DNA of 64,000 nucleotides from Paramecium octaurelia (Eukaryota > Ciliophora > Oligohymenophorea > Peniculida > Parameciidae): contig CAJJDP010000141.1 in the NCBI GenBank assembly GCA_905182995.1, forward strand, positions 178,696 to 242,695, read 5' to 3'. The notes under the pieces were generated by a model. It was not told the origin of the DNA. It saw only the letters and a list, made by a program, of their open reading frames with translations, and ran no database searches. A program made the position numbers and the translations under genes. This document shows positions 10,418 to 23,485 of this stretch, one piece after another (the first letter of the stretch is position 1; each line of letters opens with the position of its first letter).

Positions 10418-13400
10418 ATGCCACCTAAAAAGGATGAAGTTGACTTGAATGCATTACCACCACTCAAGCATCTTTGTGTGGGAATTCGAATTGAAGCGGG
10501 AAAGGCTCGAGCTGCCAAGTTAGTGAGCTTACTCAAGGAAACCAAATCATTTCAGAAGAATATAACTAGAGAGGAGATCATCAACTTTTGCAAAGAGAAG
10601 TAGTTGTATGTTGATCCTGCCACTTTAACTGATAAGCAAAAGAAAGTACACTTCTTATTTTGATAGTAGGATTCTAAATTCATGGCAGAAGTAGCCACAG
10701 AACTTACATCCGAAGTTATGAATAAGGGATTTTAGATGTTCATTTAAGATTAAGTCTTGTCCATAAGGAAAGCCAAGTATTAAGCAGCTCAAGCATTGGC
10801 AGCAGAGAAAGCTGCTCCACCAAAGAAAGACGACAAGAAGGATGCCAAGAAGGGAGCCAAAGAAGCAGCGGCAGTTGCACCAATTCCTGAACCTGAAAAA
10901 GCTATACCTGAGAAGGAATACACTAAGAATTTTGACATCGTTTTTCTAGTGCAAGGCTTCCCTCAAGTACCACAAGAATAGATTGAATTGATCATGCATG
11001 TCAAGGAGAAAGTAATTAATTGGGGTGGAGTTGATATGAATCTCTTGGAACAAGGAGAGGATTTCCAAGAAGAATTGGAGAAGCGAATGGAAGAATTCGT
11101 ACAACCAGTTACAATTAAGAGATCCTATTCAGAAGAGTCTCTACATTACACTGCGGCAGAAAGGGCAGTCATTGAAGAAATCAAAAAACAAAGAAATGGT
11201 TCCCAAAAGACAGATCCACTTAGATAACTTACAATTAAGGAATTGATCTTGGAAATGGATTTGGAAGTGGAGGAAGAAACACTCAAATAATTCCATGAAT
11301 AATTGATTGAGGAGATCTGCCAATTTAGTGTCGATCAATAGCAATTCAATGAATGGATTGTGAATAAGAAACCAATTCCTTTGATTACCAAGGAAGCGCC
11401 CAAAGATCCATTCGATTTAGAAGTTGAGCGTATTAAGCATGAGGCTCATTAAGCAGAGGAGCAACAGAAGGCTGCAGAAGAGGCAGCTGCTGCAGAGAAG
11501 AACAAAAAGGGAGCCAAGAAGGAGGCTAAGAAAACTGATGCTGAATTAGAGGCTGAGAGACTTGCTGAGATAGAGAAGAACAAATAAAATGAATTGAGAA
11601 AACTATAAATTGAAGAGGCTTTGGAATAACAATAGAAAATGAAAGCCAAATTACATTTATAATATTATAAGCGATAATTATCTGATGTGCAATTGTCAAA
11701 AGTAGGACCTTGCATCCTATTAGAATGTTTATTAGATTAGTTATCTGCTGAGGCTGCTTATATTTAAAGTTCTAAAGTGCCACCATGTTTGGAGGACTAA
11801 GAGGATGCTGAATAAGTGAATAGACTGTTGGCAAATCAAAGGAAGGAGTAATAATAAGTAGAGAATGCCAAATAATTGATATTAGATGAATGTGATTGGA
11901 TTGAAGTAAGAGGACATTTTGGTTAATTGCATGATTAATAATTTATTGTCGAGAGAGAACATAAGATCTTTGACAATTTATGTTTCCCAGGCATTGATAG
12001 ACAAGGCATGCCTGAAATTGCAGAGAAATCAGAGAAACTACGTAAGGCTAATAAGGCTAAGTTGCATCCATTTATTAATGTAGATGTAAGTGAATTTGAA
12101 AGAAGACAACTCCTTTTGTCTTTTGAAGAATTACTCAAAGAAAATGAACCCGAGTAAGACTGGTATTTGGGTGATCGTGTCTATTTAGAGAGACATAATA
12201 AAAACACTCTGAAATAACAATTTTATGAAGCATTATTACATGATCCTCAAGTAGTTCTAAAATATTTACCTGATGATGATGCTCTTATGGTTTGTTGTTA
12301 TTATAAGAATCCTCCTGGTAGAACACTAAGAAAGAAGTGGTCAGCTGAATGGAGAGTTCTACCTAATTTGGAATACTTTATCCAAGTTCGTAATTTTAAT
12401 AGTGAATACTATTATGATATCGATTACTAATAAATTGGGGCTATTACTGAGAGATCAAAAATCATGTATCCCACTGATAATTCATTAATAATTGCCACCA
12501 AATTTACTGTAGGAGAGGTAGAACGAATAAGATACAGAGTTATTAAAGAGAATGTGGTTTTTGGAATACAAGGAGGCTTTTATGCCTAATTCAGAGATTT
12601 GAGAATGAGTGCCTAAGATCAGATAATGAATTTGACATTTAAGAATGGCCTTTGCTTAAGGTTTACTCAGAAGGGAGAAGTAGTTTAATAATATCTATAT
12701 CAAAAACCATAAGAATAGACTCAGACATTGCTAAATTTATATGACAATGCTGAAATCAACCACGAATTAGAAATTAAAAGAGTGATTACAGGATAAGGAA
12801 CAGTAATAGTGTATAAGAAAGATGGATCAATCATAGTGTTATATGCCAATGGTAATGTCTCTATGTACAAAAATGACATGTGGATAACGACTAATAATAA
12901 GGGAGTTAGAAAATCATAGAAGGGAATAGAAAAGATCCCATGTGCAACCAAAAATGATCCTGAGAGTGGTGCCAAAGTGTATATTCGAGATGATCAAACT
13001 CTCATCATTTATTACAAGGATGGATCTCAGTATACTCAACATTACGATGGAACCATAATGCTAATAAAAGGAGATAAGGTTATTGTAGAACATCCTAATT
13101 TTGCTAGCGTTGTGGTCACAATTGATAAGGTCAAATAGAGAACTGGAACTATCATTGGAATGGGTAGTGCTTATGCAAATGTGGGTTTCGACAATATCTT
13201 CGAAAGAAGTAACGACGGTAGAGTTGTGGAAACCTTTTACCAAGGGTGCAAGGTGATCTCTTATATCGAGAAATAAGAACTACCAGAGTACAAGTAGTAC
13301 AAGACTAATCGAATTCATTTGATGTACACTCATGATGGGAGTGTTGCTAAGGTAGTTGATGATGGGGAAATTGTCATAGTCACTGCTGAAGAGAGGGTCA

Positions 13401-15584
13401 GACTCAATAATAAAGGAGAGAAGAAGCAATTGGGACAAGACATCGACTATTGGTTGTAATTGTTTTCAGTTTCCGATGAACGTAAAGCTGGAGTTTATAC
13501 AATTGATTTGACTAGAAAATGCATCTTTACAAAAGACGAGGAATCCAATTATTTCTAAATTGATGAGGATGGAAATGTTACATCTAAGATTTCAGTCTCC
13601 TTAAATCAAGAACCCTCCACTCCTGATTACATTCCGGATGGCCTATTTGTAGATGAAGAAAACAAAGTACTTCCACCGCCAAAGTCATGGGTTCCTCCCA
13701 GGTTATTTTTAGTTAAAAATGATAATACAGGTGTTGAATTATTCAATCAAACTCAATTACAGGATTACTTCAGACTTAAGTCAGAAAACCCATTCTGCAC
13801 TAAATTAATTGATGAATTACCAAACAATGTTAAGTCTATTTCATTCATCACTGAGTTGAAGAATTAGACCAAAAAGTTCATTGAAGTCAAAATACCATAA
13901 ACACTAGATATTGTACCCAAAACAGTTCAAAAAACTACGATTATTCCTCATAAAGTCTTTACTTATCGCAATTTCTTGGAGTATCTTCCATTTGATAAAG
14001 ATCAAAGAGCTCTTCATGAGTAATCATTGCAAAAGTATGAAGTCTGGCAAAAGGCTATGTAGAAAGCTTAGAATGAATTTGGAGTAATACAAAAATCAGA
14101 AGATGAAAGAGATGCTGAGTTTATTATTTAAATGAAGATCCTGGAAAGCAGAAGAACAGATTATTCGTATGAATCCTACGATTAAGCCAAAAGCAAGATC
14201 ACCTTGCCTGATACAGCATCCAATATAATTGAACCCCTCGAATAAACCCTGGTTAGAACAGCCAAAGTACAATAAGTTGTCTAATAAGCCTTTGTTGATG
14301 TTCATAGGAAAGTGCAAACTATTTAGATCTAAAAGTCTATGAAACCATCCACTGAAGCCAAAGGGTTTGTCTAAAATTACTTCGATACAAAGGAAGGACA
14401 TGAATACTTGAAAACAGCTCCTGAAGATCCTCCAATCAAAAAACCAAGAGAGCGTATAGTCTAACCTAAAGAAGAACATAAACATTAAAATTAACAGCAA
14501 TAGAATTAACAAGAAACTTAAAAGACTATGCCAGATGGAATCATTCCTTTAGAATAGCCTTACTTGCCTTCCCCACAATATAACGATACAAATAATCTTA
14601 CAAAAGTGATTATTAAGCCTTCAGTTTTCACTCAAGCAGAAATTGACGACGAGGTTAAATAGAGGAAACAACTCGATGAGTCGCTTAGATATAGATAAGT
14701 AAAGAAGAAGGATTATGATGTCTATGGAAAAGAGAGAAAGGACTTAAAGTTGGTGCCATGTCTTCTTAAGACAAATCCAAAATCTGAATTGAATCAGAAG
14801 TACATTCTAACAGACGCTTCAACAGACAATAGAATTAAGATTAGTTCAATGGCAACTCGAGTTTATTAATAGGCTGTTCCCATCAGTCAAATTAGAAATG
14901 AAGGCATGCATCAAACCATCATAAGGACCTTGGACAAAAAGAATAATTTGGATGATCTAATTGATAAAAAGAATCTCATGGTCACGAGTGACATCAATGA
15001 TAGATTGAAGAAGGATCTATTGATTTATCCTGTAAATGTTCAGTTTGGGGAACTTAAACAAGGAGGATAATATGAAGTCAAAATCTCAGTCAAGAATGAG
15101 GATATCATGGCTTAACGTATAGTTTTAAAGTAACCATTGAATACCAATATCAAAGGAGTGATGAAGTAGATGGGCTCGGTAATTTAATATATTTATTCTC
15201 TAGATATCCCTCGGTTTAGTCAGAGAGGTATTTGTTCACATCAATGCAGAAAGAGTTGGCTAATTCTCTGATGAACTCTAAATCATGTCGAAACATTCCA
15301 TCTATACAATACCAATCACTGGCAATGTACTTGAGTCGAGCATGTTTGATAAAGTCAACTCGGAATAGATCAAACTCACCAATAAACCTCTCTTAAGGAA
15401 GTATGTTAAAGACTTGAAAGCTGTATGATATTTTAGTTATAATATTCAGTCCAAACAACAGGACATAATTGGAGATAGCCAGGATTCCGACCTGCTGCCG
15501 AAGATAAACTATGACAAGAATGTCAAGATCGATGCTTTTTAAAATCAGAAGAAGGAGGAGTAATCATATGAGGAGGAGAATTGA
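10418..15584 (+). CDS. SPAG17: SPAG17/PF6-like axonemal central-pair protein
   Basis: About 1704 aa, a normal length for sperm-associated antigen 17 (Chlamydomonas PF6), a scaffold of the central-pair C1a projection in motile cilia. Visible hallmarks are the N-terminal PPLKHLCVGIRIEAGKARAA, an Ala/Lys-rich linker (KKDDKKDAKKGAKEAAA), and an FDIVFLVQGFP motif. A long central region of short repeated strands follows, with the YxDGS/T pattern (YYKDGSQYTQHYDGTI, LMYTHDGSVAKVVDDG). The C-terminus is a beta-rich, MSP-like domain. Introns fixed by frame are 15179-15203 (25 nt, TAG end) and 15423-15449 (27 nt, CAG end). Removing both leaves exactly 1705 codons. A motile ciliate would require it. Confidence 0.9.
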
Positions 15585-15673
15585 TTATTACAATTTATAA
15601 TAGATAGATATTAATTCTAAGACTGTTTGATAGTAGATATGTGGATATCCTATAATAGTTATTTTTAATTAAA

Positions 15674-16786
15674 TCACACCTTAATCTTCCTGATATTCTT
15701 CCGCAGTATGCTTTACATGGATTTAGTCTTTTCCAAGAAGTTTTTGACTCTTTCATCTTCTTTAAATTTATTGGAACGTTTAAGATTTTCAGCAAAGCTC
15801 ATTGAATCTATTTTGACATTATCTTTGAGACATTGACATGTTTTTGCTTCCAAAAGTAGTGGTAACCAATTGAGAGTGGCTAAATTGACAGCTTCAGCAA
15901 TATTGAATCCACAATTAAAGCCTTGATGATAGGCTCCAGCAAAGATAAACATAAATTCCCCTTGATGATGAGCCATTTTTGAAATTCTGATTTCAGGAAT
16001 TTTCTCCTTAAGCAAATATGGATTGATAACTGTAGTTTTATGTCTCAAATATTCTGGACATTTATTAAAATGATCACCATATAACTGTTTGGCATATTTT
16101 TCAATGAGATGACTATCAGCTTCAGGTATTGAATACCAGAATCTAATTTATATAATAATTTCTATTTACTTGTCTTTTCCAACATGAAGATAATTAACAC
16201 TACAAAGATCTAAGTCTTCTTTGTGCCATGCAAAGAATGTCTTCCATGAACCAACGTATATATAAGGTTCATTGACTCCTGGGATGCGGTTCTTGAGTCC
16301 AAAGTTGAGTAGGCTTGTAATTTGATTGAGGTTCCAAGAATTGTTGACATCCATCAAACTTAACTTTATATCAGCTCCGTATAGAGGAGGACTGAAGGCT
16401 AAACTTTTCCAGTACAGCTTTTCCAGTTGGTCTGAATTTAGTTTTTCATGTTATTTATCTATTTCTGTTTGTTTAGCTCTGTAATCCTTGAGAGGCATTG
16501 ACTTTTTTAAGATGTGTAAACATTCATAGTTGCCACCCTTCCCATAAACATTCTGCTCAATAGGACCTTAAATAATAAGATTGTCAAGAGATTTGTTGTA
16601 ATCTTGTTAGCGAATTCGGAAGTTCTTTGGGGGAATGATCTAGGAATTAATTTAAAAATATAATTTTACTTTCACCATCCCGTAGTTGGGTGAATATTAT
16701 TTATCTATTTTCTCAATGTAATCATAGAAGTTTTCGAACTCTTAGGGTGTTGGCCGTAACACAGGGCACTCCTCGATGGTTGTCAT
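15674..16786 (-). CDS. JmjN-JmjC histone lysine demethylase (KDM4-like)
   Basis: JmjN domain at the N-terminus (CPVLRPTPQEFENFYDYI, YGMVKIIPPKNF), then JmjC. The Fe(II) ligands are in FFAWHKEDLDLCS (His and Glu) and in GAYHQGFNCGFN (His), as in Fe(II)/2-oxoglutarate dioxygenases that demethylate histone lysines. NYLHVG and FWYSIPE match the KDM4/JMJD2 core. Introns are 16640-16669 (30 nt) and 16143-16169 (27 nt), both TAG-ended; both splices restore family-conserved sequence. The protein stops soon after the JmjC (about 350 aa) and lacks the PHD and Tudor domains of animal KDM4. It converges with SPAG17, about 90 bp apart. Confidence 0.92.
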
Positions 16787-17019
16787 GTTTTAAATAATAC
16801 TTAAATATCTTGGAATCAAACAATCCCTTTGAGCACCCCGGTGAGACAATATATACGTATATATTAAAAGGAAAGAGAATGTAAGAAACCATTAAAGGTT
16901 GAGAGATAGATTGTCTCCGTTGCGAGATTTGGCTGAGTGTGTCCTCTTAATTCCCTACTTCATCATGGGCCCTTTCCTCTGTTCCCCTACAAACACTTTA
17001 ATTAATTGATATATTAGAA
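16787..17019. other. GC-richer spacer with palindrome and inverted repeat
   Basis: Upstream of the demethylase start. It contains an 18-bp perfect palindrome at 16848-16865 and an inverted pair GAGACAAT (16843-16850) / ATTGTCTC (16910-16917). The minus strand also has an ATGATGAAGTAG stretch at about 16950-16965 followed by an open, protein-like frame. It may be an RNA gene, a short upstream coding exon, or promoter structure; I cannot decide. Confidence 0.4.
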
Positions 17020-18050
17020 TCATTTTTTCGTATCTTCCATAGTGTATTCGACACCTCGATAAGTTTTTCTTCTCATATGAGTTATGAAACTCTCAATCTC
17101 ATAGAAGCCATAAATTTGGAAAGGCTAAACTCTCCTCTTGATCAAATCGCTTTTATGTGCAAACATTGCATAATAAACAGTACAAGCTTCTGCCATTCCC
17201 TTTGATTACTAAAGCTAATACTTTCTCATGACGCATAATTGTGTTCATTTTCATTACTTATTTGTGTTGCCTCGTTTTGAATATGATTCTGTAGACATTA
17301 TTATGTTTATTTCCGCTGATCAATTGATGTGTCGTTGTCTTACTAATCAGGAATTTGCTAAAATAATTTCTGTTTCATATCCTCTCTTAATTTAATCCAA
17401 AAATCATCCCGATGAATGAACAAACCTTGCTTCTCATCTATTCTCAATATATTATGTTTAAATTCCAACACATCATTGTTGTATTCTTCTTGAATTCAAT
17501 CATGCTCAATTATCTATCTTCTATAATGGTATTTTACTCAAGAAAAACTAAGTAAATTCGAATGTCGGGAATAATCTGGAAGGAGGAACTTTTTTAATCT
17601 CTCATGATCTGCCAATAACAGAATATGCCCACTTTCATCAAATCATGATTACACCTATTCTTAAGTACCTCATTGTATTAAGGTTAGTCCAAAATACAGG
17701 AATTCAAAGTCCCTTCTCCATTAATTATAATGAATAATACAGCATAATCTTAAATTATAAACTGGTGAAAACAGATTTTGTTTGAATACGCTACTCTAAA
17801 ACTGAAGCAAGTTTGTCAGATGGCGTAATCTTATACTGCAATTGTTCCAGGCTCCTTAGGTGAATGAAAGTTCATCTGTCATTAACAGATATTTGATGAT
17901 TGGATCATGGACTGACTTTTATCAGCCATGATCCATTTAAAGAGGAAATAATCAACTTCCTTCTTCTTTTGATAATACCCTTTTCCTATTCTCTAACTCT
18001 CATCAATAGAAAACAGAGGATGCCAACTATATCAGGGGAAAAATTAAGAT
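17020..18050 (-). pseudogene. Decayed host gene, family unknown
   Basis: The minus strand shows strongly protein-like stretches that need different frames. They include YAVLFIIINGEGTLNSCILD, then VLEFKHNILRIDEKQGLFIH and RDDFWIKLREDMKQ, then MAEACTVYYAMFAHKSD and FYEIESFITHMRRKTYRG, with a final TGA at 17020-17022. At least two frame changes (near 17505 and 17260) and several in-frame TGAs separate them, and no GT-AG intron of normal size restores the frame. A whole-genome-duplication relic would look like this; sequencing error is the alternative. I do not recognise the family. Confidence 0.45.
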
Positions 18051-18968
18051 ATTTTAAATTTCATTTCGCCTCTTGAGATCTAAGTTATTAATAATCAAAT
18101 CTAGCCATTTTGAGTGCCTCTTGTTTGGACTAGTCTAAAAGAATCCAAGAATAAACGAATACAAGATTTAGTCTTACTCAAATAAAGAAGGCTCTTTAAA
18201 TTAAAATTCCCTTAGTTTTTAGAATAAGCTAAGCAACTAAAAATTGATAAAAAAGATATCAAATAAAAGCAACTCTCAAGAAAGAGTCAATTAATTGGTA
18301 TAATAATAAATTTCAATAAAAACTACAAACCTACAGAATTTGTTGTTCTTATAAATAATTATTCTTTTGTTAATCTCTATTAAAATTATTGGTCAGGCTT
18401 ATTAAACAGGTTTAAATTAAGCCATTGACTACGCCAAACAATAAGTTAGTTTAAGTTACAACAGAGAAATAATTCCATTTTTGGTATTATTATTCGAATT
18501 GGCTACCATCTTTATTTTAACAATAACAAATGGAAATGACTCTTTTTCATTATACTTACTCAAAACAAACAAGATTTAATCTCTTTTATAGAAGAAATTA
18601 AATAAATAGAAGAATAAGAAAGACCAATTTTATTGATAAACTTTTATACTTTGAATCTCTCATCAAACATCTTCTAATCATTAAGACCCAAAGCAAAAAT
18701 TCAATTTTAAGAACAATCAACAAAACTTATTAAGAAAGGTTTTTAAATAAATACATAAATAATTAGATTTACACAGTTGATTTGCTGTCTCAATTTTATT
18801 AAGGATCTCTACTTTATTAATTAACAATATCTTCTAAGTAGACAGTATCCTTTACCTTCAGAAATTTAGTTTTATTAGTATTATTAGCAATCATGTATTT
18901 ATACCGAATTAATCTGAATAAATTAAGTTATTATTATTTTTATTCTAAATCTAATTAATGGTTTAAAA
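18051..18968. other. AT-rich, open frames on plus strand, unresolved
   Basis: The plus strand is open over long stretches in more than one frame (for example a segment with the hydrophobic run FLVLLFELATIFILTI near 18480). Because only TGA stops, this is weak evidence, and the frames overlap each other. No family, RNA or repeat recognised. Confidence 0.3.
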
Positions 18969-19390
18969 TGATTCTGAAGCCACCAAGTAATCCTGTGAAT
19001 AGCAGACAGGATCCAAGAAAATCACCAAGCAGCATGGCCACTGGAATCAGACAGAGCACAATACCTATCTCAACTTTTTATTGGAAAATGCAAACCACAC
19101 CAAAGGCTAAAGATTATTTAAGAGAATGAGTTAAGTTGTTGGCACTCGCACACCAAGTTAATGCAGGTAAGAACCTATAATATAAGATCGCATCACTAAA
19201 AATTTAATCCATAAAAGGCAAAATCTTCTTATATAGATACAAGATGTTAGAGATCCAAACAATGTGCCAGAAGTTACTTCGCTTAACACAAATAAACTGA
19301 TGATGATAGCCAATGAAATGACTTTTGTATATTATACTCAAATATTGTTAACCTTATCACAAGATAGTATCATGGCTAATTAAAAACGAT
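18969..19390 (+). pseudogene. Fragment of a host gene
   Basis: A GC-richer coding-like segment starts at an ATG (MILKPPSNPVNSRQDPRKSP) and runs to a TGA at about 19129-19131. It continues in the same frame with VKLLALAHQVNAG up to a GTAAG. After a non-coding stretch ending TAG near 19235 another coding-like piece follows (IQDVRDPNNVPEVTSLNTNK). The spacer is about twice the normal intron length here. It reads as a gene fragment with a nonsense codon; family unknown. Confidence 0.4.
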
Positions 19391-21008
19391 AAAACATATA
19401 AAATTCAAATCAAGATTTTTCACTTCTCTTTACATACACTTTTCTTTCTCTTACTCATTTCCCACCTCATTATTCCAATCTCTTTGAAAAATACCTTATG
19501 TAAATTTTAACTTGCCGCATTTTATATGTGTTTATAACACTCTTCCTTCCCTTTCTTTTGACTGCCAATATGTGCTTGTACTGCAAAGTTCATTTATTAA
19601 TGCTCATGTGAATCGAAATGCTTCACATCTTTTTGCTATTAACATTCACCTATAATTTCTTTTTCAAATATTTATAATTCCATATATACTGCTTAAGAAT
19701 ATCATAAATCTCTTATAAAACACACAGTAATCATTTTAGATATTTCATAATTATCCTCATATTATTTTTGGCTTCTAATATTTCTCAAAAAAAATTCAAG
19801 ATTAATGTAATATAAACTATATTGCTATTTATTAAGATTAAATTTATTTTAAATCAGTAATACATACTTTTTTATTGTGTTAAAATTGATTTTATATCTT
19901 TTGTACTAATTAAACAGTTAGATTTAAATAATTGTTTAATTCTTCTAATTGCTGTTAAAATATCACTAAAATGATTAATTACCTTTATTAACGAATCTCT
20001 TAAGATTATAAGTGGTAATTCCTTTTTAATAAAACCCAATCATACCATTTTATAAAGATTTAAGTAAGTAAACAAAGATAAATTATCATTTTGATAATTA
20101 ATGGCGTATAAAATATAAATTTACTATTACAATTATATTATAAGATAATACACATAGAAACTGTGGTTATTTTACAAATCCTTTTGATTAATTCATATAA
20201 ACTAATGCTAATTGATCTTAATAAAAATTCTTACAAATTACTATTTAAAACTACAATATCACATTACTAATTTCTCTTTAAATTTAGGTATATATAGATT
20301 TTAAAAATAATTTCATGAATTTTTTGAGATTATTTATTTGTAATATATCATATTCTAAGATTTAAGAAGATGATTGCTCTATCTGATTATCAATGAAGAT
20401 GATAGTGTAATAAGCAGAAAATTATTACAGTGAAAGATAAAAAGGTATAATTCAAAGTAAATAGAAACATGTAAATAGAAATGCAAATATGAATTGTTAA
20501 ATTAGTGTAATTATTACCTAAAAATTATATAATTAGTATTCAGTAGAAAATATCATTTTATTTTTAATGAATTAAATAATAATATTACTCACAAAGTTCA
20601 AAGAGATGATTAATACAAATGATCTAATTGTTATGATTTATGTGCATTCATCATATATATACAGCTTATAAATTCTAGATTTATGTATTCTGATTTTTAA
20701 ACCCCAATAAACCAGGATTAGTGTTAATTAATCTAGTATTACAAGTTGTGAATTAAGATGTTTAATCGATCATCATTTTATAAACTATTAATATCAGAGT
20801 GTTGCTTCATTTATGCATAATAATGGAGTACGAGGAGAGCATTTAAATATAAACAAAAGTGTTATAAAAAGAAAGAGGGATTTGAATAATTGTTAATTGG
20901 AGGCAAGAGGAACCATAGATTGGGGATTGGAAATCGTTGGAATTATGGGTAATAGTGTTATTGATAAAAATTATTTTATATTTATATACTTATTGTAAGA
21001 GATTAAAC
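19391..21008. other. AT-rich intergenic, about 1.6 kb
   Basis: Very AT-rich and without a convincing gene. A long open frame on the plus strand continues to about 19612 but has low complexity. Possibly the eroded remainder of the fragment upstream. The last 130 bp form the leader of the RasGEF gene. Confidence 0.4.
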
Positions 21009-22553
21009 ATGCGAAAACAGCCTCTGAAATTATTATTGGAGGACAATGATCTCGAGATTATTAAGGCAAAGACATTTGATTCACATTCTCAGCGTAACGG
21101 TACTAGTTTTTATTCAAACATATCGGATGAACATGAATAATTTAGTGATGGAAAACGATATCAATGTGATTCATCATATTCTTCAAGTAGTCTTCATAGT
21201 TCTAGAACTCTTGCAGACGAAACATTGTTGCTAAATTATTAAAAGCGTCTAGGTAAATAAAATAGATATGAAAAGATCCTGAAATCCTATCTGAGTAGGC
21301 CAGATTTGTATTCCTCATAGGGAATTAATCGACAGAAGAATGGCTTGCCAATTTCAACGAGAAATGCTTGAGAGTGAATAGCTTTTTCAAGGAGTCCCTT
21401 TTCAATTCCTTAGTAGAAACTGCTTTTAATGGAGAGGATTAGAAGTTGAAAAGAAAATTGGTTCTCACCTTAGATTATTTTACAAATCTGATCACATTCA
21501 CTTTCTTCCTTCTTTGGAAATGGATTCAAAATGAAAATCAACAGGACATGTCATAATTTGTTTCAAATTCCAATTCCATTACTGAATTCATTGTCTTGAT
21601 GATAACTCTAAGAATTAATGAATTCAGGATGGAATGGCAACTCATAACTATGATAGAGTAAATTGTGTAACCATTCCCCGAAAAGAACATTTTAAAAGAA
21701 TGTTCAGAAACCTAGAGATCCTACTTATCAGTAAGCCTATTCCAACCTAAAATCGCTTCGATTCGCGTCAAATCCAATTCAGTATTGCCTTGGACGACTG
21801 ATGAAGTGGCTTTTGTGCTGAGTTTTATGAGTTAATCCTTTTATGCAGGATTATAAATAAAAAATGTGATTGTTAAGGGTGGATTAAATAACGTATAAAT
21901 TAAATTTCTAATTTTAGTACTTTAGGAGAATCAATACAATTTCATAATTTATCATATATTCAGTAGTACGAAGTCCAAATAAACACGATCGTTAAGATGC
22001 ATTAAGATATTGGATAGAACTAGCAGAGAAATTACAGAAGAATTATGATTTGGAAGGATTATTCATAGTGTACAAATACGGCATTCAACTACTATTAAAG
22101 GATTACATAGGAACCATGCCTATCCTGTTCCGAGATCAAAACAGAATACCTCGTATTAATGCTTTTTATGAGGAACACATAAAATCTAATTTTAATGATA
22201 TTCAAAAAAATGAACAGCAATTTTACATCCCTTCATTTCATAAATTCATTACTCAAATTAAGCGTTTAGAACAGCAAGTGAAAATGAATAAGACATTGTT
22301 TGATCAAATATCGGATCTCTTATTGTAATTAGTTTCAATTTCTAAGAGACAGCACAAACTTCATCAAGAGACGAGTGCAAAAGTAATTATATCACATTAT
22401 ATTTCTCCTTAGATTTCTGATCATGAGGAATAGATAATTTAGTATTTTATAAAAGGAATAGAAAAAGAGTTAGAAATTAATCTCTAAATTCCTTTAGATA
22501 AAGAAACCTTGGTGTACATAGAATTGATTAAATTGGCAAAAATTACTAATTGA
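21009..22553 (+). CDS. Ras guanine nucleotide exchange factor (REM + RasGEF)
   Basis: 498 aa after splicing. After a Ser-rich N-terminus, residues about 110-210 look like the RasGEF N-terminal (REM) motif: STEEWLANFNEKC and DYFTNLITFTFFLLWKW. From about 270 the Cdc25-type catalytic domain follows: YFRRINTISQFIIYSVV, then RQDALRYWIELAEKL and LEGLFIVYKYGIQLL, then the C-terminal helices with FHKFITQIKRLEQQ. It would load GTP onto Ras-family GTPases. Introns are 21253-21275 (23 nt, AAG end, with an earlier unused TAG) and 21893-21917 (25 nt, TAG end); removing both gives exactly 499 codons. The start ATG is the first in frame; upstream codons run to a TGA without another ATG. Confidence 0.85.
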
Positions 22554-23485
22554 TATTGAAATGATTATAAAAATGATAAAATTTGTGAGTTTTAATTTCA
22601 TTTACATTTTGTCTCATTAAACTAATTATAATTTATGAGATAACAATCATCTAATTCAAATTCTCAAAAGAAATTCAGCCTATCATATTGAGAAATAGTA
22701 AGTTGTTTCTAAGCAAGTTAAAATGAAAAGCAAAGGAATAATAGAATGTTATAAAAAACATGTGACTATTTGACATCAATAGACCTAATAGATTGACAGT
22801 AATAAAAGGAATGAATAGAATATTAAATTAAAAGAATAATTGCTCTTAATATAATGAAATAGCTTGAGAGTGAAGTTATTGAACTTGATAAAAAATAAGG
22901 ATGAATAAATCAAAACCTATGGTGAGAAATATAAAATCTTAGAATAGGGGAAATTAATTATAATAATTAAGTAATAAAAAGGAATTTGATTATTAAATAA
23001 GGAAGAGAAGCAAAACTCAATAGGGTTTTTTCCAAGAAGTAAACAGCTTTTTAAGGTTGGGTGGCAAATATTCATTAAGATCAGGTATGTTCATCTCCTC
23101 AACACCAAGGAAACCTTTAACTCATGATAAAGAAACTCAATCTCCAAATCAGATAAAGGATAGATAAGAAAAAGATTCTGTAAAATAAGATTGAAATTAT
23201 TAAAGAGGAAAATTTTGAGGATACAGCCATAAATTAATAAATACTTAAATAACATTAAGCATAACTAAGAGCAAAAGAATAAATAGATAAAGTGATGAAA
23301 CAATGTTAAAAAATCAAATTAAACTGAAAAATCTTAAGAATAACAAAATTTTGATCGATATCACTTAAAGAGGAAAAAAATAAAGATGTTTAGAGAACCA
23401 ATTATGCGGCCAAAGAAAAAATGACGAACCCATTTTATTTACTTACTATGCAATTATAATATATATATATAGATTTAATAAAATT
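22554..23485 (+). pseudogene. Possible decayed coiled-coil gene
   Basis: Plus-strand coding-like pieces start at an ATG near 22635 (MRQQSSNSNSQKKFSL) and include MKQLESEVIELDKK further on, but TGA codons split them in every frame and no intron pattern joins them. The pieces are polar and helical. Confidence is low; it could simply be AT-rich spacer. Confidence 0.25.

Noticed and set aside
19391-20900. Long open frames in AT-rich spacer
   Set aside because: With TGA as the only stop, frames of 100 codons or more arise by chance in this composition; these have low-complexity Lys/Asn/Ile/Phe content and no domain.
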